From NCBI RefSeq assembly GCF_011682055.1, contig NZ_JAAQOM010000024.1, positions 28,468 through 92,467 on the forward strand: DNA of 64,000 bases. Reading direction: 5' to 3'. Within the stretch, counting starts at the first letter, position 1. The number at the start of each line of letters is the position of its first letter. A program made the position numbers and the translations under genes. The notes under the pieces were generated by a model. It saw only the letters and a list, made by a program, of their open reading frames with translations. It searched no databases and was not told where the DNA came from. Shown here in pieces: positions 63,190 through 64,000 of the stretch. Source of the stretch: Telluria antibiotica (GTDB lineage: Bacteria > Pseudomonadota > Gammaproteobacteria > Burkholderiales > Burkholderiaceae_D).

Positions 63190-63738
63190 TTAAATCTGCC
63201 ACATATTCGCGGTAGGATCGAATTTTTCTTCATAATCACAAATCGCATGTATTTTGCATATCTTAGATAGATCACCTAGTTGCAAAACATAATCTGTCGA
63301 ATGATTATCAGCCGCTGGCGGCTCAAGACCATTTGAGACCAATTCCGCCCTAACATTCTCGACGTCAAAGAGACGAGCTCGGCCAAACAAAAACCGATAC
63401 TCAGACTGGTAAGCATACCCACTCACTTTCGTCATAGCAATTCGGTCTGGCAAAGCCCACTCAATTCCTGATGGCTCATCAAATGCCCGATAGGCCACTG
63501 GTCCCTGCAACATCTTGAATTTTCTGGTTGAGACTCGATTACGTAACGCGGAGCGTAGTTTCGCTGCAAATATATCGGGTCGTACAATCTCAATACAGAC
63601 ATCAGACTTGAACTCAAGGGCCAACTTAGTAGAATTTATCTGACTTGCACAAAAGATAAACATCTCCTTAGTCTGCACTATCGTCCGAAAGTGCATGTCG
63701 AGTCTCTGAAACGCTCCGGCCGTATGGTTGTTTATCAC
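63190..63738 (-). CDS. Hypothetical protein, probably N-terminally damaged
   Basis: 182 residues from the GTG at 63738. No family assigned. Coding-like sequence continues upstream in the same frame (KVLFRTLAYYQAYEADQVRG, FEGAHVYKPGGGLVINN) to about 63870, so the GTG is not the natural start. An ATG at 63894 heads the frame, but codon 6 is TAA (63877-63879). Features: YQSEYRFLFGR near the middle, two Cys in KICKIHAICDY at the end, no membrane segment. Codon use is AT-rich. Either a pseudogene or translated from an internal start. Confidence 0.55.
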   Translation of the reverse strand: MINNHTAGAFQRLDMHFRTIVQTKEMFIFCASQINSTKLALEFKSDVCIEIVRPDIFAAKLRSALRNRVSTRKFKMLQGPVAYRAFDEPSGIEWALPDRIAMTKVSGYAYQSEYRFLFGRARLFDVENVRAELVSNGLEPPAADNHSTDYVLQLGDLSKICKIHAICDYEEKFDPTANMWQI

Positions 63739-63894
63739 GAGTCCGCCGCCGGGCTTATAGACGTGTGCTCCTTCAAACCTGTCACCACGGACTTGATCAG
63801 CTTCATAAGCTTGGTAGTACGCTAATGTTCTGAAGAGGACTTTCCCTTCAATAAACGCTTGCAGGTACTTAGATGTTTAGTTTCGTGCGATCAT

Positions 63895-64000
63895 CTTCCC
63901 CGTCGTAGCTGGCCTTTGTTCCGCGCAAAGGCTATGCTGGGCGACTTGATTGCTGGATTCAGCAGTCCCGGCATTCAACCGCAACAGGAGCAGTTCGCAG
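63895..64000. other. Unassigned window edge
   Basis: The last 106 bp. On the plus strand an ATG at 63932 starts an open frame (MLGDLIAGFSSPGIQPQQEQ) that runs off the window. It has no obvious ribosome binding site, and is too short to judge. Confidence 0.2.

Overview
The window is GC-rich chromosomal DNA, except for an AT-richer tail after about 61.4 kb. The gene families (NAD-dependent formate dehydrogenase, OFA antiporter, MsbA/WaaF lipopolysaccharide genes, Wzm/Wzt export, RhlE, VirK/YbjX) and the abundant GGTGGGC..GCCCACC palindromes suggest a betaproteobacterium of the Oxalobacteraceae, most likely Massilia or a close relative. The genus is inference. I saw no rRNA, tRNA or CRISPR array.

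Layout, left to right. 0-0.4 kb: the end of a family 9 glycosyltransferase. 0.4-0.9 kb: a tandem array of ten 45-bp palindromic units. 0.9-8.5 kb: one tightly packed minus-strand operon, fdsGB (fused)-fdsA-fdhD-tupB-tupC-tupA. It joins a soluble NAD-linked formate dehydrogenase to a tungstate importer. 8.7-12.3 kb: an OFA-type oxalate/formate antiporter divergent from an acyl-CoA synthetase, then a small conserved protein. 12.5-15.9 kb: a glycosidase/RmlD fusion and a VirK/YbjX protein. 16.1-21.0 kb: lipopolysaccharide genes waaF, msbA, an O-antigen ligase and a divergent family 2 glycosyltransferase. 21-26.5 kb: a chemoreceptor and dnaE. 26.6-41.3 kb: trhO, a small protein and a glycosyltransferase on the plus strand, converging on a nine-gene minus-strand polysaccharide cluster (wzm, wzt, FkbM-like methyltransferase, three-domain glycosyltransferase, membrane protein, GT2, GtrA, GNAT, PIG-L). 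41.5-49.8 kb: a decayed LOV histidine kinase, rhlE, a Lon-N-domain protein, a cupredoxin-like protein, a CHASE/PAS kinase and a CYP152-type P450. 50-58.6 kb: TonB receptor-YfiR-GGDEF/EAL operon, DJ-1/PfpI protein, S9 peptidase and a second diguanylate cyclase. 58.8-61.4 kb: a broken endonuclease III gene and a YafY-type regulator divergent from a NIPSNAP/DUF1579-like pair. 61.4-64 kb: AT-richer DNA with unfamiliar genes, a tyrosine-recombinase stump and a gene with an early stop codon, probably the edge of an acquired island.

Three systems stand out. (1) The co-transcribed tungstate transporter, together with a fused beta subunit, argues for a tungsten-dependent formate dehydrogenase. (2) Nine minus-strand genes, mostly overlapping, form an ABC-exporter-dependent polysaccharide pathway. 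It contains a 1230-residue enzyme with three GT-B domains and shares sequence modules with the facing plus-strand locus. (3) A family of palindromic elements occupies only gene 3' ends. Their stems differ in sequence but stay paired, and they occur singly, in head-to-head pairs and as tandem arrays, like the REP/BIME elements of other bacteria.
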